Origin: Embiotoca jacksoni | Lineage: Eukaryota; Chordata; Actinopteri; Embiotocidae | Assembly (NCBI GenBank): GCA_022577435.1 | Contig: JAKOON010000017.1 | Location: 1,731,501 to 1,795,500, forward strand | DNA: 64,000 nucleotides | Direction of reading: 5' to 3' | Shown: positions 38,801 to 50,200 of the stretch, piece by piece | Position numbering within the stretch: the first letter of the stretch is position 1 | How the letters are laid out: each line of letters starts with the position of its first letter | Position numbers and translations under genes: made by a program | The notes under the pieces: model-generated | Seen by the model: only the letters and a program-made list of their open reading frames with translations | Database searches by the model: none | Told to the model about the DNA's origin: nothing

Positions 38801-41800
38801 ACTTTACAGATATGAACATCTGGGCAAATATTTTCACATGGCTGTAAGCACTGGCCACAGTCAGGACTCAACAATGAAAATGCCTATGAACTGTCTTTCA
38901 TGTTAAATAATGTGGTTTTTTTTCAGTACCAACAGTGTCTCGTATCAAACTCTGAAGAATTAGAAGTCACACTCTTCTCTTTAACATGTGTGTTCAGTGC
39001 AGAGCTACTGGACTGACTGGAGTGAGTGGGGTATCTGTTCAACCACGGTTTGTAACGATGTGGGAATCCAGGTCCGCCAGAGGAAATGTGTGAGCGCTCA
39101 GCCCATGCCTCTGCTGTTGGTGCCAGCTTGTCAGGGGCACCATTCAGAGCGGAGGGAGTGCTCCACCCCTCCATGCACAGGTGATCATCCCAAAATCCAT
39201 CAGCACCTATTTAATGTCAGTCCTTTAATTTACTCAGTGACTATGGATCTTTACACTGAACTGAATGACACCATTTCAAACAGCAAAAGCGATTTGCAAT
39301 GTCCCCTTTATTGCTGAATTTCTCACGGCTACAGATCTTTACATTGTACTTGACCCTCCCTTGACAACGGTGAATAAGGAGGTGACTAAAATGTTATATT
39401 TCTTTCTACAGCTATAAACAAAGATCTATCCTTGTCAAAGAAAAGTCCCTGCTCCTATAAAATGTAGAGTTTACATTTAAGCTGTCATCAAAATTTCCTA
39501 TTACAGCTGAAATCGCTGTATCAAAAGCATTAGTTTTGGTAAGGACCTCGACATTGCCTGTGTGATATTTTCTGTTGTGTGGTTTTAAGTAGCTTTCTCC
39601 GGGGAAGAACTTATTCTGCTGAAAAGAACCCTGTATTAAACATTAGTTCCAGAGTTCTTAATTGAGGCACTTAACATGGTTTTAATTTAAGCTATAATTA
39701 GTTTTTAATCCCCACAATACAGTGTAATTGCACCCATTGATATATTTATTTCCTGTATACACATTGCTTTCATGCACAAGCGAGTTAGCAATCAACTCTC
39801 ACTAGAGTATCGAATTTTAATGACAGAGTTAATCAAATGGTCGATCGTGATTCAATAGAAAATACTGATGCTCCCTCTCACATCACTCGTGTATTCTTGT
39901 GTGATTAGCCAAGTGGGGTCCGTGGGGTCGCTGGGGGAGGTGTTCAGTGACCTGTGGCGGAGGTCGCAGGATTAGGAGAAGGACCTGTGTAAGAACCTCA
40001 GCGACAGTGCAGTGCACGGGACGACCTGTTGAAATACAGAAGTGTGGGAAGAGTCCATGCCCAGGTATGCAAAAATCACACTGTGAAAATACTTACACGT
40101 CTTTGCATATGGTTCTTCATCAGCCTGTGCTCACGGCTCTATTACTTCCTCTCAGCAGTCAAATGCCAGCGTGTGTGCACCGAGGGTCATCCCAGCGAGG
40201 ACTGCAGCCGTTGTGTGTGCGAAGGCCATGTGCTGCATGGAGACGTCCACACTGTGACTGGCGTCCCTGTGGCAGGAGCCTGGGTGGCTCTGGCCAGCCA
40301 CCCTAAGATCATCCGTACCCGCGCAGACGCCAAAGGTCAGTTCAGGCTCACAGGAGTCTGCTCCGCCAGCTCGACCTTGATCACCATCAGGAAGGAGAAG
40401 TTTGTCCCAATCACCGTCTCCACCTCCAGCAACACCACTGGGTTGTCCTGGTTACGGGCTGTCCTCAGATCAGCTGGTGAGTGCAGATAAATGAAAGAGT
40501 AGTTTATAAATATTGTTGGATCATTCGTAGAAGAGGTATTATCATGATAAAATGTATCCTGATTTTTCTTTTATGATTCCAGAGTCAGTAAATTCTCCAA
40601 TCATTTTCTCAGACTGTTGGAAACAGGAAATTGACAACACTATAACATTAACAGTCTCGACTATTTTAAGACTTTCTCCAGCACTTACATGGTTGCATGG
40701 AAACCTAATAAAAATAGACCTGTGCTGCTTTTGAAAGCATAATTCCCTCTACAATAATTTTTCATAAGCACAGCGATGGATGTGAGACTAAAGTTTCATG
40801 TTTGACTGAGTTTTATGAGCTCTCTGTACCCCATGGTACAATTCACAACAATCCGAGTGAAGTCTCGAGGATTTGCTCCTTTCTGCTTTCCACAGAGAAG
40901 CCGTACATTGTGAAGCACCCAGAGGACAAAATCCGTTATGAGGGAGGACGGGTGCTGTTGTGCTGCAAGGCAACAGGCTCACCAACACCTGACAAATACT
41001 ACTGGTGAGATGAACAGATTATTAACAGAAATAAATGGAATCTGAATTATTACTTTTCCATGGTTTGAAATGTACATATTTTGTATTAAAAAAATGAATC
41101 ACTTAATAAGATACATATCGGGAACATTTAAAAAAAAAAAAAAAAGAAAACAGAAATCAGTTAGTTGTAATTCTGTTGTGGTCTCCACCTGGTCCTAACA
41201 CTAATATCAGTTTTTAGCTGCTTTAACACCAATTAATGGGTTTGCTGAACTTATGCGGTTCAATTCATACTACAATTTTATGTACATTACATGTTGGTCT
41301 GCTATGTAGACATGAGTTGAAGTTTGTTGTCTATCCTTCCCAAGTACAGCAGGGCGGTCATATCACAGGATTTGTGGCGGATTTAGAACTTCCCAATGTG
41401 TTTATCATCAATGGAAAAAATGTAGAAATCAAAACAGTCTGTCAGCGACTTAATTACAAACCGACTTGCTCTATTGTTCTCATGCCTACATGTGATTCAC
41501 ATTGTCAGTTCACAGTGGAGGACTTTGCAAGCCTGATGTTATCAGAATCAAATTCACTGTGTGAATATATGAGTCTGGGCACGATTGATAGGGAATCACT
41601 TGCATCCTACTGGGCCTAGACCTCTGGTCCATTTTAAAACAATTGGAGCAGCTTTGACCAATCAGCATCAAGACTCTACCACTCCTGCAACTACATTTAG
41701 AAAAAAACACATGACTTAAACGTCATTGTACATAACCGCTGACACTGGTTGCTGATTGGTCCACCCTTCAGAGTGGCTGAGCAAATGTTAATATGAACAG

Positions 41801-44800
41801 GGTTTCCAGACTATAATCACAGTGTAGAAAACTGAAGCTTACATTGACGCCTGTGGTCATTTTACCATCTATATGTCCCTATAGTCCTTCCACAATTATT
41901 TATAAAGGTGTGGAGCAGTGAATTTTACGGCCTCTCCTCAAAATACATACCCATTTTGTTTTTCTGACGCATGTGCAGTTCAGTGTGCTTGCTGTGTGTA
42001 CAGACTGGAAAGAAATTCTGGGCAGTGTGGATGTCTACAGAAGGGTTTGCACCAATGTATGATTACATCATGCTTATCCTTGCAGACACACTGATGCAGA
42101 AAACATGAACTGGTCTTGAGCATACTGTACTCTGCTGCTTGTTGCTGAGGAAGTAGTGCACATTGGGTCTGTTAAAGCTTTTTCCATAAAAAGAACTGCC
42201 TAACAAGGCTGGAACTGACTAGCCAAAACAGTACAGGTCATGAAACCAAAACAGCTAGCTAACAGACGCTAAACCGCACTGCAGACAATAGGGAAACTGC
42301 AGAGTCAGAGGATGATTCTCTGCACATTCGTTATTACATCTACATTACGTGTAGTCATTTGATCCATTGTGTTCGTATAAATTACTGATTAATGCAGCTT
42401 TAAATAAAAAAAAACTATTTTCAGTTTTTTTTTCTTTTACATACACCAAAAAAAATTATCGTCATCACCATTTTACATACAATGTTTCACACACTGTACA
42501 TTTTTTTTTTTACCTATACGAACAATTCAAATAACCTTTTAAAATAAATGTTAAAAATACATAACTTGCTCTCTCTTTGTATCTTTATTTCTTTAACTAT
42601 TTATCAAGGTACCACAATGGGTTGCTGCTAAACAGTAAAGTGTACAAGTATGAAGAGGATCTTGTACTGCGGGATCTGAAGCCAGAGCAGTCGGGACAAT
42701 ATTACTGCAAAACCAGCAACGAAATAGGCAGCATCAAGTCTGCTCCAGCCTTGCTGACTGTGATTGGTATGTATAGTACAGGATCTCATACAGCAAGAAA
42801 AGTGTATATATACAAATATATGCTGTGTATATATGTATAATACTGTATATCTGTATAATATAGATATATATATATACTATATATCAGTATACCAGTTAAG
42901 AGTCAAGTTCTAGTAGAGTGTAATTCATCTTCATCAGCTATGTGAGAAAATAATTTACTGTGATGATAGCAAGTGGCACACAAGGCTTATAGCTCAGGAT
43001 GGCTGCTTTCCAAGTGTATTTGACAGTGACGTATTTAGTCAAAGTATTCCACAGGTTTGAGAGTAACCTCTGACAAAAACCAAACAACCGCACTTCATTT
43101 AACTGTATAAAAAGCAGCTGCTTTGGAGATTGAATACACACTTAAAGAGGAATGTCAGCGCTGAGCTCCAACCAAGTCCTCCATGTCCATGCATGAAGAG
43201 GAATCAAATAAAACCACAGTGTTCTACAACAGAATGGGGGAGAAAAGACAGCTAACACACTATCTGTCTTTGGGAAATAGAAAAATAAAAATAAAAATAC
43301 TCATATTTTGACTGCGTCTTGAGGATACAATTTGTTTTATTGTATTTACATTGGTTGAATGTATGGCTTTCTAAACAATGACTCTTTATAGTGTGGGATG
43401 ACTGGACACTGTTAAACCTCAAATCCAGTTTCCCCAGAACACCCAGTGTTGCGATGAAACCCAAGATTGTCAATAAATTATCTTTCTTTTCTCTCTGAGT
43501 CAGACAAGTAAGTCTTTCCACATCTGTGTGGGAGAAAGCGTCGCTCCTATTCTCCAGGTGCTTGTTAGTTAAGACACAGATTAACAAACAGGGTTTTCAT
43601 GGAACAGTGCTAAAGCAATCTATTCCAGACCACAGACAAATCCCTGCACTCCAAAAGTCATTATGGCAGGAGAAAGTGTAAGAGTGCAAAACAACACCTG
43701 CAGCTCAGAGCATGATGACAAACATGCCTTACCCATTCAGTCCAGTAGTTTCTTTTTCCATTTGATGTAATCCAGAAGTTTAATTTGACTGATAAATGTG
43801 TCAACTGCAGTTCATACAGGGGACCAAAGGTTATATAATTTATCAAAGGAAACTCATATACTGTTGGTAAAACCAACAGCAGTACAATGATGATATTTTA
43901 TGCAAATCGCACTGCTCCATGTGTCTGCAATTATCAACTTACTCAGAAGATGCAGAGCTTAACAAGGTTACCTGACTACAAGCTCACTCATGATATCATG
44001 CACATTAATTATCCTGCCAATGTCTGGGTGAACAATCAGTCTTTCGGTCAAGCTCCCACTTGGATGGTTGGTAAATAAATGTTCTATTCAACTTTATGTC
44101 TAATTACCGTTTTATGCACATTTCACCATCCAACTTGGCCACTCATAGGCTCTTTCTGGCCATGCAGACATTGTGTGTGAGTGTGTATATGTGGCTATAT
44201 AAATGCATTTTATGGGTGTGAGTTCAGCCATGTGTGAAAAAGAAAAGTGAAACATTTTTAACATGTTCCATTTTATTCTAGTTTATTGACGATACACTTG
44301 TCCTATTCCACTCCTGAATATGCGATTACTCAGTACCCAGCAATTTTATATTTACAATGCAATAGATTTGACAGTCTTTCAAGAGCAGGAATCTTAGAAC
44401 CTTACATGTGTTATATCACCACTAGCCTAATGTAATCTATTGTCTAATTCACAGCAAAAGGAGCACCAGCATGCAACTCTACTCCTGAATCTCACCTCAT
44501 CAGACTACCAATGGACTGTGTTCAACCAGGGACCAACTCCAAGAACTACAACGCTGGCCGCTGTCATCACAACAAATGTGCTGGTTCCCTTGACTTTGAT
44601 ATGCGCTGCAGAGATGAAACTGGATTCTGCTGTGGGGTCCAAAGTATGGAAAGTCGGATCATTGACTGCGGTAGCTATAGTCTCCCTATCCGGGCTGTGA
44701 CACAATGCAGTTGTCAGAAGTGTGTGCAGCCGACTGTGCTGGTCCGTGGCAGAGTGGTCACAGCTGATAATGATGAGCCTCTGCGTTTTGGACACATCTA

Positions 44801-46871
44801 CATTGGTAAAGAAAGAGCGGGCACCACTGGTTACCAAGGAGGCTTTACATTACAAATTACTCCTGACACACAGAGATTAGTGGTAAATTTTGTTGATCCC
44901 ACTCAGAAGTTTCTCGACACTCCTAAGGTATTCATCTTTGACAAGAAAGGTGGATCCATCTACCATGATGTGAAAGTGATGAGAAAGCAGACACCCATTG
45001 ATATCAACGCTGCAGAGACCAATTATATTGACCTAGGAGAAATTAAAGAGGAAGACCCTATAGGGCAGCTAGTCATTCCTCCTAATTCCTTCCATAAGAA
45101 CAATGGTGAAATCTATGAGGGGACTGTGAAAGCCAGCGTCACATTCATTGATCCAAGGAACATCACTACGGCGGCTGCAGCTCCTGGCGATCTTAACTTT
45201 GTGGATGATGAGGGCGACATGCTCCCTTTGAGGACATATGGCATGTTCTCTGTGGACTTCAGGGATGAGACCAATAAGGAGATACTTGGAGCTGGAGCAG
45301 TCCAAGTCCTCCTTGACACACAGCATGTCAAAATGCAAGAGCATATCCCCAAAATGAAACTGTGGTCTTTAAACCCAGACACAGGACTCTGGGAAGAAGA
45401 AAGCGACTTTTCATACAGCACAACAACTACCGGTGGTCATGGACGAAGCAAGCGTGAGGAGCGGACGTTCCTTATAGGCAACATGGAGATCAGAGAACGT
45501 AGACTGTTCAATTTAGACGTGCCTGAAAACAGACGTTGCTATGTCAAAGTTCGAGCCTACATGAGTGACAAGTTCCTATCAAGTGAACAGCTGGAGGGTG
45601 TTGTAATCAGTTTGATAAATTTGGAGCCCAAGCCTGGTTATTCTTCTAATCCCAGGGCATGGGGCCGTTTTGACAGTGTCATAACTGGATCCAATGGGGC
45701 CTGTTTACCAGCTTTCTGTGATGCCCAGAGGCCGGATGCTTACACAGCTTATGTCACGGCAATGATGGGTGGGGAAGAACTGGAGGCGGCTCCTTCCTCC
45801 CCAAAGATGAATCCAAACATCATTGGAGTGTCTCAGCCCTATTTAGACAAAATAGACTACCAGCGTTCAGACCATGATGATCCAGCGCTGAAGAAAACAG
45901 CCTTCAGAATCAACTTGGCAAAGCCTAACCAAAACAATCTAGATGAGACCAATGGACCAATATATCCCTATCAGAATTTAATAGCTTGCGAAAATTCCCC
46001 TGTTTATGCAAATCATTTCAGATTTTTCAGAGTGGAAAAGGACAAATATGAATACAACGTCGTACCCTTCGAGGAGAATGATTTGACGACCTGGACAGGA
46101 GACTACCTCTCCTGGTGGCCTAACCCCCAGGAGTTCAGAGCATGCTTCATCAAGGTCAAGATTCGGGGACAAAAGGAAGTGATGGTCAGGTCAAAGAATC
46201 TGGGAGGAACACACCCAGAGACAAAGGACAAACTTTATGGCATTAGAGACATTCGCAGTACCCGGGACATGCGGGAGGCCAACACCTCGGCAGCTTGTGT
46301 GGAGTTCAAATGCAGTGGCATGTTGTTCGATCAAGCTCAAGTAGACAGATCCCTCATATCAATCCTTCCACAGGGGAACTGTCGTAGGATCAACACCAAC
46401 AGCCTCCTGCAAGAGTATCTCATCAAACATCCCCCAGTTGCTCAAAATAACGATTCCCATGCATTCACCATGTTATCACCCGTTGATCCTTTGGGACACA
46501 ACTATGGCATCTACACAGTCACAGACCAGAATCCCAGAGTGGCCAAAGAGATCGCTATTGGGCGCTGTTTCGATGGCACCTCAGATGGTTTCTCCAGAGA
46601 GATGAAGTCAGACTCTGGAGTGGCTCTGACCTTTAGTTGTCCAGAGAGGAAAATTAATCGGGAAAGCCTCTTCCAGCGTCTGCAGACCAACCCAGGTCAG
46701 ACATTGTCTCAGATGGCAAGGGACATGAGGGAGCAGGAGGGTCTACAGGTGCAGAGATCATCCACCCAGGTGGTGGCTTATCCTTCTGAGCAGCAGGGCA
46801 GGACCCAGAGTCGCAGAGCTAGCTCCACAACCAGGAGGAGAGCCTCCATGCGCACACAGCAACGCCAATAG
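30113..46871 (+). CDS. cilp2: Cartilage intermediate layer protein 2, 9 exons
   Basis: Coding exons are 30113-30176, 37112-37189, 38491-38760, 38998-39180, 39909-40064, 40159-40476, 40896-41004, 42609-42766 and 44455-46871. The introns are GT-AG, phase 1 except intron 7 (phase 2), and encode 1250 aa. Domain order: signal peptide (1-20); basic linker; WxxW cysteine domain (about 50-137, WTSW at 52-55); two thrombospondin type 1 repeats (about 139-198 and 200-250); Cys-rich segment plus carboxypeptidase-regulatory-like fold (about 252-356); Ig-like C2 domain (about 357-446, Cys379/380 and Cys426); then the long CILP-specific region with a dibasic RSKR site at 776-779, where human CILP is cleaved into two secreted chains. 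It is a secreted matrix glycoprotein of cartilage; CILP1 is known to bind TGF-beta and IGF-1. CILP2 is favoured over CILP1 by WWPNPQEFRACF, by the C-terminal FQRLQTNPGQTLSQMARDM segment and by the yjefn3 neighbour. Human CILP2 is about 1156 aa; the extra TSP1 exon explains most of the difference. Confidence 0.95.
32261..32349. repeat. (CTTCT)n pentanucleotide array in cilp2 intron 1
   Basis: About 18 perfect CTTCT units (89 bp), giving a polypyrimidine/polypurine strand asymmetry. Confidence 0.98.
33266..33345. repeat. Compound (GT)n-(GA)n-(G)n repeat
   Basis: About 28 GT units, then about 8 GA units, then a G run. Intronic to cilp2. Confidence 0.95.
33491..33510. repeat. Homopolymer C20
   Basis: Twenty consecutive C residues in cilp2 intron 1, 145 bp from the compound GT/GA/G repeat. 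Length may be affected by sequencing error. Confidence 0.95.
35584..35615. repeat. (CA)n microsatellite
   Basis: 32-bp CA tract in cilp2 intron 1. Confidence 0.95.
35781..35851. repeat. (CA)n microsatellite
   Basis: 71-bp CA tract with one CAAA interruption, in cilp2 intron 1. Confidence 0.95.
38998..39180 (+). other. cilp2: cilp2 exon 4: first thrombospondin type 1 module
   Basis: A 183-bp symmetric phase 1-1 exon. It encodes W-x-x-W (WTDW), WSEWGICS, a GIQVRQRKC strand and a terminal ECSTPPC, the tryptophan/arginine/cysteine pattern of a TSP1 repeat. The acceptor must be TGTTCAG before TGCAGAGC, because the alternative AG five bases later breaks the frame. By recalled comparison this module resembles the single TSP1 of human CILP1 (GVQTRTR-like strand) more than that of CILP2. 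Confidence 0.85.
39909..40064 (+). other. cilp2: cilp2 exon 5: second thrombospondin type 1 module
   Basis: A 156-bp symmetric phase 1-1 exon encoding KWGPWGRWGRCSVTCGGG, then RRIRRRTC and a terminal CGKSPCP: a canonical TSP1 repeat. From memory, its counterpart is the only TSP1 of human CILP2 (GAWGPWGPCS...RRLRRRHC). The preceding acceptor GTGATTAG is weak in pyrimidines but keeps the frame. Confidence 0.88.
41005..42608 (+). other. cilp2: cilp2 intron 7 (1.6 kb) splitting the Ig-like domain
   Basis: The only phase 2 intron of the gene; it splits a Trp codon (TG|G). It contains an open frame of 127 codons at 41236-41619 that I cannot match to a family, and a 12-bp inverted repeat (TGCTGATTGGTC type) at about 41657-41762. 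Probably ordinary intronic sequence. Confidence 0.7.
42767..44454 (+). other. cilp2: cilp2 intron 8 (1.7 kb)
   Basis: Begins GTATGT after the Ig exon and ends ATTCACAG. It holds a TA-rich run near 42807-42890. Nothing else stands out. Confidence 0.75.
44455..46871 (+). CDS. cilp2: cilp2 large terminal exon (residues 446-1250)
   Basis: A single 2417-bp coding exon holds about two thirds of the protein. It opens after an ATTCACAG acceptor with A-K-G-A-P-A-C and runs without interruption to the TAG at 46869-46871. It encodes the cysteine-rich segment after the Ig domain, a second carboxypeptidase-regulatory-like repeat (RGRVVTADNDEPLRFGH), the RSKR processing site (codons 45444-45455), and the C-terminal chain with ERRLFNLDVPE, NPRAWGRFDSVITG and LGHNYGIYTVTDQNPR. 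The last 50 residues are Arg/Ser/Gln-rich. Large 3' coding exons are typical of CILP genes. Confidence 0.95.
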
Positions 46872-47264
46872 AGGTGACAAAAAAATAGGTCGAGATAAGA
46901 TAATTTGATCTGTATTTACATTCACAATACCAGAATGGCTTATACTGTATGTTCTTTCCATTTCATTTTTAAGTCTCCAGTTGAGACTGATATGATGGCA
47001 TCAAGTTCAGAAAGTAAAAGTTGTCTGTCTGCTGATGAGTGTGAATTCCCTCTTGACTATGAAAATTACAAAACTGAGACAAACAGAAATTTTGCAAAAT
47101 AATCAGGCATGATTGAATATATTTGTTGGTCTGATACTTACTTGAAGGGTTTGCTATATTATTTTCTTCCTTCCCTCCGAAAAGACAAGTATTATTTGTC
47201 TGTATGTAACTCAGTGACCGGCATTTGTTTAATTGGCTTTGGTTAAATTTTTATAAATGAATAT

Positions 47265-47270
47265 AATAAA
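47265..47270 (+). terminator. cilp2: cilp2 polyadenylation signal
   Basis: Canonical AATAAA about 394 bp after the cilp2 stop, in AT-rich sequence. It is the first canonical hexamer seen downstream and implies a 3' UTR of roughly 0.4 kb. Confidence 0.6.
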
Positions 47271-50200
47271 GTTATAGTCAAGATTTTAACTTTTATAGAT
47301 TGAATATGTAGCATTCCACTTTCCCCATGGTGGGTGTTTTGGCTGACATCTCTCAATGCTTGAATTGAAACCAAACCTTCAAAAAAATTTAAATACCATG
47401 GTAGGCCCCAAACACTTCATAATTGGCCATCGCTTTCCACTGAACTCATACTTCTCTTCATGATCAGAAACCAACATGAGGCCCTTGTTGTCTGCAGCAG
47501 ACACTGAGCCCCTTTTCTTCAAATCGGGAAACTGTCTCAATGGGAGGCACACTCAAAAGAGACAGTCGGGTTAGGCATGCCACCCAGGGAACAGAGGATG
47601 TTTTCAGTCAAGCTTCTTAATGTTTTCATTAGCATGCCATAATGCCAACTGTGACTCAGCCAAACGTCACTCCACACCTACTTAAAATGTGCAAGACCGA
47701 GTTTGCTGCCAAGACAAGCATAGCAGGCAGTCCAAATAAAGATAATTGATTGCGAGGTATGACACAATTTCCCTTTTTTCCTCTGCACATTCCAAATTAG
47801 CACATCACCAAACAAGATGTAATTTAAAACAATGTATTCCTCAATTCTTTACTTTCTCAGAAAGAAGCTCATTCAGGGCCTCGATGGACTTTGTTTTTGT
47901 TGTTGGGTGATGTGTTTGTGAGCTGCCTTTGTATCTTGAAGTGCAATACCTACAATTAAACTTGAGAATTAGTCAAATTCAGCATCTTCCCAACTATTAC
48001 AGTACATAAAAAGTGCTGCTGGTTGAATGAAGCAACAAGAGGCAGGTAGTGTGGCTAAGCTGAGATCTTGCACAGGACTCTTCTTTTCAGCAAATAATTC
48101 TGCTATGTAATTGTTCTTTAAAGTTTTCATACTTTGCTGCATGCCTCAGCTGATTTTACAGTTTGTACACTGCAATAATCTTTTTAGCGCTTCAGAGGGC
48201 AATCTTGTTTATTAGGACTTAAAATTCCCAGCAGAACCTTTACTTTGTTCATGAAACAAACAGTATGATACTTACACATTATAAAAAATAACGAGACACT
48301 TTTGGGTTTAGCGGCCAAGTAGCCATAAATTGTATCCATGAGTGACTATACAACTACACTATACATCTTTAAGGGTATTTTATTTGACAATTATGCCATT
48401 TCAAGTCAGTAATAGTGAGAAAATTCACTTCAGGATTAATGCTCCAAACTTGTTTATCTGCAACATGGGCTCTTTCAGCCCCATAGAAGAAGCTTTTCAA
48501 GCTGAACTAATCCAAACCCAAATGAGGGGCAATATGGTCCTCAGAGAAACCAGGAGGCACTGACAAGTAAATAAAAGCCTTGCTGCTAATTAGAAAATAA
48601 ATTACATATTCTCTTGGGGACTCGGGGGACTGGGGAGTTTTACCCTGACTTTCACAAACAGCCAAACATGTTTTTTTTTTCCAGGAAACAAATTAATCAA
48701 AGATATACTTCCCTTAAGACGATAAACACATTGACGAACAAACTGCCACAGATTTAATGATGTTTTCAGCTCAATTTATTTCTGATAAATTTGTATTTCT
48801 AATTTGCGATACATTTTTTCAAAAAGCTCTAAAAGGTTCCATTGCAAAGTTGTGTGAACTGTTGTGCTTTTGCTCTGCCCCACTTTGGAGATTTCTTTCC
48901 ATTATGTATCCAATAAGCAGCTCACTCCAGAAGAACAGTAAAAACAGAGAAATGTGGAGTGACAGACTGAGGCACCTTGGCCATTATCACTGACCTCTCT
49001 AATCACAGGCCTGTGTGCTGCCCACCACTGACCAGCTCAGATCTCCAGATGAAAACAAACATCTCCCTGCAGCAGATGCAGCATCCACCCTGTAATAGCC
49101 AAAATGATTGATTCCAGGTGTAGGAAGAGATTAGTCCTGTAAAAATGCAATGGTGTGTGAGGTCAGCTGAGGAGGCCCAACAAATGTTAGACCAAAGACA
49201 GTTAGGAGAAAGAGAAGCTAAAGTATCTAGTGATGGATTTAATCATTTTGGGGTACTGTCTGGCAGAAGGAAGGGAAAATATTAGTGGTCTTTGGCCTCA
49301 CAGTCCATCACTTACAGAATCTTGGACTTTGAAAGTGGTTGCACATGGAAGAATGCAGGTTTTCTTCAGCGAATGCTTTGACAGGAGAATTGGCTTATTC
49401 ATGAGGAGAAGTTTATCAGGGGAGTTTGAAGGACAAGGTAACAATAATAGCCTGGGTAAACCATTATGTAAGGCTTTGCATGGGAAAGTAAGCTGTGCTC
49501 TCCAAACAGTTACTTTGTCTTTGGTGAACTTCAAAGGAGGTTCAAGACCCTCTGCAATGTTTGGTTTAATGACTTAAGAAAAAGCTTTCCAAAGTCTCTA
49601 AAAGCAAATAAAGGGAGTTTAAGCCTGAATCGAGCAGATAAAACACATAGCAAAGACTCATTTTTATTGAAGAGAAAATGTTTCTCTCAAGGCATTGGCA
49701 GTGGTAGTACCAACCCTTTCATTGTAATGTTAATATCACAACTGTGGTTACACTTTTTAACGAATAATTTCACATTTTGAATAAATAAGCCCCCCCCCAA
49801 AAAAAATTCTTGACAAAAATTAGATGAGAAGATTAACAGCACTTTCATTTCTGTTGGTAAAGTATCACTACAGCCTTCTTTTAATGTCTTGTTGTTTGTG
49901 CAGATAAAATGTTTGAGACAAAACATGTTCATTAGTGACCTTTAAAGTTGCTTGAAGGCAAATAGGTAAAATGTTGTTACCTTTGGACAGACCCACGTGA
50001 GGTGATTTTAGTTATCTTTATCCTAAGCCAAACTAACAGTCTACTTGCATCGATACTTTCATCTCAACGCTCAGCAAGTGAATAAGCATATTTCCTAAAA
50101 AAGTGGAACTGTTCCTTTAATGAGTACAGTATACTTGTATTACAGTTGCTGCTGTACTGAAGTCCTTAGTGATTGAAAGTCGGGTATTTTCTTATCTACT

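Noticed and set aside
44505..45421. Minus-strand frames of 91-110 codons inside cilp2 exon 9
   Set aside because: Antisense shadows of a strongly conserved coding exon.
49230..49577. 115-codon plus frame in the cilp2-Rieske intergenic region
   Set aside because: No recognisable domain, no promoter or poly(A) context, AT-rich surroundings.
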